Source of the DNA: an uncultured Bacilli bacterium | Lineage (GTDB): Bacteria; Bacillota_I; Bacilli_A; RF39; UBA660 | Assembly (NCBI GenBank): GCA_934102215.1 | Contig: CAKOSH010000002.1 | Span: 127,011 to 191,010 of the forward strand | Length of the DNA: 64,000 nt | Direction of reading: 5' to 3' | Shown here: piece by piece, positions 61,370 through 64,000 of the stretch | Position numbering within the stretch: position 1 is the stretch's first letter | Layout: each line of letters begins with the position of its first letter | The notes under the pieces: generated by a model | Database searches by the model: none | What the model was told of the DNA's origin: nothing | Seen by the model: the letters and a program-made list of their open reading frames with translations, nothing else | Program-made: the position numbers and the translations under genes

Positions 61370-62281
61370 ATGGAAGAAGAAAAAGATAAAAAAACTAATA
61401 GTGAAATTGATGGAACAAATTTATTTTATAATATAAATAATGTTAGTAAAAATATTCTTATTTGTTATAAAAATATGGCTCATTTAAGTGTGCAAGGTAA
61501 AACAGATAGTCTTGAATATCAAGAATGTTTAGAAACACTTGCTAGTCTTACTAAAATAGAAGATTATTATTACGATTATTTTGCTAAAAACTATGATAGA
61601 GTATTTAATGATTTTATGGATACTTTTTTAGCTACTTTCCATATTTTAAATATAAAGATAATAACTAGTGGAGAGTGGTATTTGTTATTTAAAGAAGTTA
61701 GTGATGATGTATTATGTGGGTATAGAATACATTTAAATGTTCAAAAAATGTTAAATTGTTTAGCTTTTGATGATGTTCATATCGGAAATATTAATAGTGA
61801 TGCTTTAAGATATACTGATGCTAAAAGAGTTAGCCTATTTTTAAAACTATTAAAAGAAGTTATAGATGATAAAGAATGTGGTGGTCATAAAAAAGAAATG
61901 AATAAAGCTTTATATGACTTTTCATTCATATATAAAATAGATAATGATGCTAAAACTGAAGATGAAAGTTTAAGTCTTGTAAGTAGTCAAAGTCTTGGAA
62001 CATTGGAAAATTTATGTAGAAAAATATCAAGATTAAGTAAAGATTCTTGTTCACTTCCAGGTAATTTTAGAAGTATATCATTAAATAATTGCTATATAAA
62101 GAGTTTATTTATTACATTACCTTATAGAACATCTCAAAGTATGTTTGATAAAATTAGTAGTGATGAAAGCATTGATAAAAGTAAATATGGCTATAAAGCA
62201 TTAGAATCTCTAGTTGATATGATTGGTCCTTTAAAAGAAGAATATGATGGTGAAGAATTTACATTAAAGAGAAAGTTTTAA
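61370..62281 (+). CDS. Protein of unknown function, 303 residues
   Basis: I do not recognise a family. It is soluble, helical, acidic at the N-terminus, with no signal or membrane segment. A few conserved-looking stretches (KIITSGEWYLLF, DDVLCGYRIHLN) carry no known catalytic motif. Monocistronic with its own promoter and terminator; AAAGGGGA precedes the ATG. Confidence 0.5.
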   Translation: MEEEKDKKTNSEIDGTNLFYNINNVSKNILICYKNMAHLSVQGKTDSLEYQECLETLASLTKIEDYYYDYFAKNYDRVFNDFMDTFLATFHILNIKIITSGEWYLLFKEVSDDVLCGYRIHLNVQKMLNCLAFDDVHIGNINSDALRYTDAKRVSLFLKLLKEVIDDKECGGHKKEMNKALYDFSFIYKIDNDAKTEDESLSLVSSQSLGTLENLCRKISRLSKDSCSLPGNFRSISLNNCYIKSLFITLPYRTSQSMFDKISSDESIDKSKYGYKALESLVDMIGPLKEEYDGEEFTLKRKF

Positions 62282-62297
62282 TAATTTTCTCTTTTAT
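62266..62297 (+). terminator. Intrinsic terminator after gene 61370
   Basis: A 9-bp stem AAAGAGAAA/TTTCTCTTT overlapping the stop, with T-tail. Confidence 0.82.
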
Positions 62298-62356
62298 ATT
62301 GTTATTTTCATAAAAAAATGATATTATTTACTTATAAGAAAATAGAGGAGATGTTT

Positions 62357-63874
62357 ATGAAAAAATATTTTAAATTATTGATTGTATTGTTATTATTAGT
62401 AATTGCTGTTAGAGTTAATGCTGAAGATAATTATTTTGTTGAAAAGACAAGAGAAATTGATTATAGTAAAATAACTTTTAAAGATGCTAATGGTAATGAT
62501 ATTGCTCATGATCCAGATGGAGATAAATTAGGTGTTCTTGAATTTTCTACTACATATGATTCAAATAACAAATTAACTAATACTAAATATTCATATTGTT
62601 TAGATAAGAATATGAAGTATCCAGAAGGTTATCATGAATATATTGAAGGCGGAGCTGGAACTGCTGAATTTCATGCTAAGGCTATTGCTAGATTTGGTCT
62701 TATGAGAGAACTTTCTAATAATGAAAAACTTAGAACTTTATTTAAAAATAGAATAGGTTCTAATATGCAAAATGGTCCTGTTTTAGAATTCAGTACTGAT
62801 TTTGTTAATAATATTTCTACTTTTATTAGTGATTTTACTGCAGGTAAAGAAGTAACTGTTGAACTTAAAAAAGTAACTTATAATCAAGGATATTATGTTA
62901 CTGGTAGTGAAATGAATAGTGCTGCTGGTAATGGTAGTGGTGAATATTATACTTATTCATTTAAGAAAAGTGATGTAATGTATATTAATTATTCTGTTAC
63001 ACCATTTGAAAATACTTATGATTATAATCATGCATTATGGATTCTTGAACATAGTTATCCAACATTAAATGTTAATGATGCATTAAATGAAGCTGGTGCT
63101 GATATTACTTCATTAAAGACTGAAATTGGAGCTTTACATTCAGGTGAATCAATTGATATTGATAAGACTATTGAAGATTATGTATTTGTGGTTGTTCAAT
63201 TCTCAATATGGAAAGCAACAGGAGCTACTGTTGATGGAGTTAAGATTGGTAATTCACTTACAGGTACTAATGGGGTAGAATTAAAAGAACTTAATAAATT
63301 ATATCAATACTTAAATCAAGATAGAGAAATATATAATAATTATGGTTCATTAACTTATGCTAATACTATAGAATTTGTTAAACCAGCATCTGGTAAAGAA
63401 ATTTATAGTAAAGATAATGGAATAATTAAATATGGGCCTTATGCTATAGATGCTAAAGTTGTATCTACTGCTAATATTACTTTAGAAGTAACTGATTCAT
63501 ATAAAGATAAAGTTAAAATAGTTGATAAATTAGGTAATGAAATAACTAAATTTGAAAATGGACTTGAATTTTATATATCTGTTCCAAAAAATGAAAAGAT
63601 AAGTGAAGTTAATTTAAAGGCTACTGCTGATAATGCATTAGTATTTGAACCAGCAGAAGATAGAGGAAAGATTTATTATTCAAAATATCCTTTCTTCCAA
63701 AATATAGTTGTTGGTGGTAAAGTTAATACAACTAATGTAGTTGGTACTATTAAATTAGAGTATAATCCAAATACAGGAGTTACTAATGTTGCATTACTAT
63801 TTGTAGTAACAATGATAGCATTTGGAGTAGGATATCTAGTTCTTAATTACAAAAATAAACCTGTTACATTTTAA
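62357..63874 (+). CDS. Thioester-domain adhesin with NPNTG sorting signal
   Basis: Signal peptide (about 22 residues, ending VNA) and an N-terminal thioester domain. Cys81 in YSYCLDK and Gln281 in VVVQFSIWKATG are placed like the Cys-Gln pair of thioester adhesins (Y.C ... TQxAIW). Those bind host amines covalently. Beta-sandwich stalk domains follow, then NPNTG, a membrane helix and a short basic tail. Only one sortase (class C) lies in the window, so anchoring may need another. ATG 62357 follows AGAGGAG; earlier in-frame starts have no ribosome site. Confidence 0.78.
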   Translation: MKKYFKLLIVLLLLVIAVRVNAEDNYFVEKTREIDYSKITFKDANGNDIAHDPDGDKLGVLEFSTTYDSNNKLTNTKYSYCLDKNMKYPEGYHEYIEGGAGTAEFHAKAIARFGLMRELSNNEKLRTLFKNRIGSNMQNGPVLEFSTDFVNNISTFISDFTAGKEVTVELKKVTYNQGYYVTGSEMNSAAGNGSGEYYTYSFKKSDVMYINYSVTPFENTYDYNHALWILEHSYPTLNVNDALNEAGADITSLKTEIGALHSGESIDIDKTIEDYVFVVVQFSIWKATGATVDGVKIGNSLTGTNGVELKELNKLYQYLNQDREIYNNYGSLTYANTIEFVKPASGKEIYSKDNGIIKYGPYAIDAKVVSTANITLEVTDSYKDKVKIVDKLGNEITKFENGLEFYISVPKNEKISEVNLKATADNALVFEPAEDRGKIYYSKYPFFQNIVVGGKVNTTNVVGTIKLEYNPNTGVTNVALLFVVTMIAFGVGYLVLNYKNKPVTF

Positions 63875-63896
63875 TTAGGTTATATGTAAAAAAAAG

Positions 63897-63922
63897 TCGC
63901 TTGAGAAATCGAGTGATTTTTA
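63897..63922 (+). terminator. Intrinsic terminator after the thioester adhesin
   Basis: An 8-bp stem TCGCTTGA/TCGAGTGA (two G-U pairs) with a GAAA tetraloop (63897-63916), then T5. Confidence 0.88.
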
Positions 63923-63934
63923 TTGGTTCTAGAT

Positions 63935-63983
63935 AATCTAGTGGGGAGTAATGATTAACTATTTAGACAATCTAGTGGGGAGT
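63935..63983. repeat. Two 15-bp direct repeats at the right edge
   Basis: AATCTAGTGGGGAGT at 63935-63949 and 63969-63983, 34 bases apart (about three helical turns). The first is part of a CTAGAT/ATCTAG palindrome. Probably the control region of the next gene, outside the window. Confidence 0.7.
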
Positions 63984-64000
63984 TTTTATAAGAAAGCTAG

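Noticed and set aside
63935..63983. Manganese (yybP-ykoY) riboswitch
   Set aside because: GGGGAG occurs, but the rest of the conserved core is not visible before the window ends.

Overview
The window is an AT-rich (roughly 28-30% GC by eye) Bacillota chromosome segment with standard genetic code. The sporulation pair spoIIGA-sigE, sigG, a YlmC/YmxH-type protein, HrcA/CIRCE control and a LexA/DinR-type SOS site point to an endospore-lineage Firmicute. Sortase pili, a thioester adhesin, SipW-type surface proteins and BspA-like repeats suggest a host-associated (gut) organism. I cannot fix the class or genus from sequence alone. I saw no tRNA, rRNA or CRISPR array.

Layout: a 5'-truncated manA; the heat-shock operon hrcA-grpE-dnaK followed by pepF and dnaJ; a GreA-like factor and a HAD phosphatase; the macromolecular-synthesis operon dnaG-rpoD-trmK; surface protein A (12382-13614) with a structured 3' region; a lipoprotein PPIase-folD-ttcA operon; a sortase-pilus operon (16448-19378); rpsD; a TM protein-murB operon with convergent rpmB (a 55-aa gene). 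From 21.9 to 24 kb lies an accessory patch with an inverted-repeat element carrying a 28-aa hydrophobic peptide (type I toxin-like) and an intact IS30-family element. Next come spoIIGA-sigE, three unusual genes, sigG-ylmC-lspA-rluD, TspO, rhomboid, lexA, PAP2, surface protein B (35875-37212), der, an ABC transporter-tlyA, and a 10-bp tandem repeat before an ABC-2 exporter operon. A DUF7192-like/CobS-like AAA+ pair (43762-47234) precedes the str operon rpsL-rpsG-fusA-tuf. The right end holds a GH25-LysM-GH25 membrane protein, a HelD-type helicase, an MFS transporter with a BspA-like surface protein, rpsO-pnp, an unknown gene and a thioester adhesin.

The most interesting signal is the pair of paralogous SipW-type surface proteins A and B. 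Their last ~46 codons diverge sharply, almost only at codon positions 1 and 2, with pyrimidine third bases. The conserved codons there avoid adenine and are GC-rich against the AT-rich background. This is the signature expected of diversity-generating-retroelement variable regions, but no reverse transcriptase or template repeat lies in the window. The promoter of gene B also has a G8 tract in its spacer (likely phase-variable) and a near-perfect LexA box just upstream. Other strong observations are a tandem double CIRCE before hrcA, a sigG start site hidden in a terminator hairpin that a candidate sigma-G promoter would bypass, six perfect 10-bp repeats before an exporter operon, and the AAA+/DUF7192-like pair.
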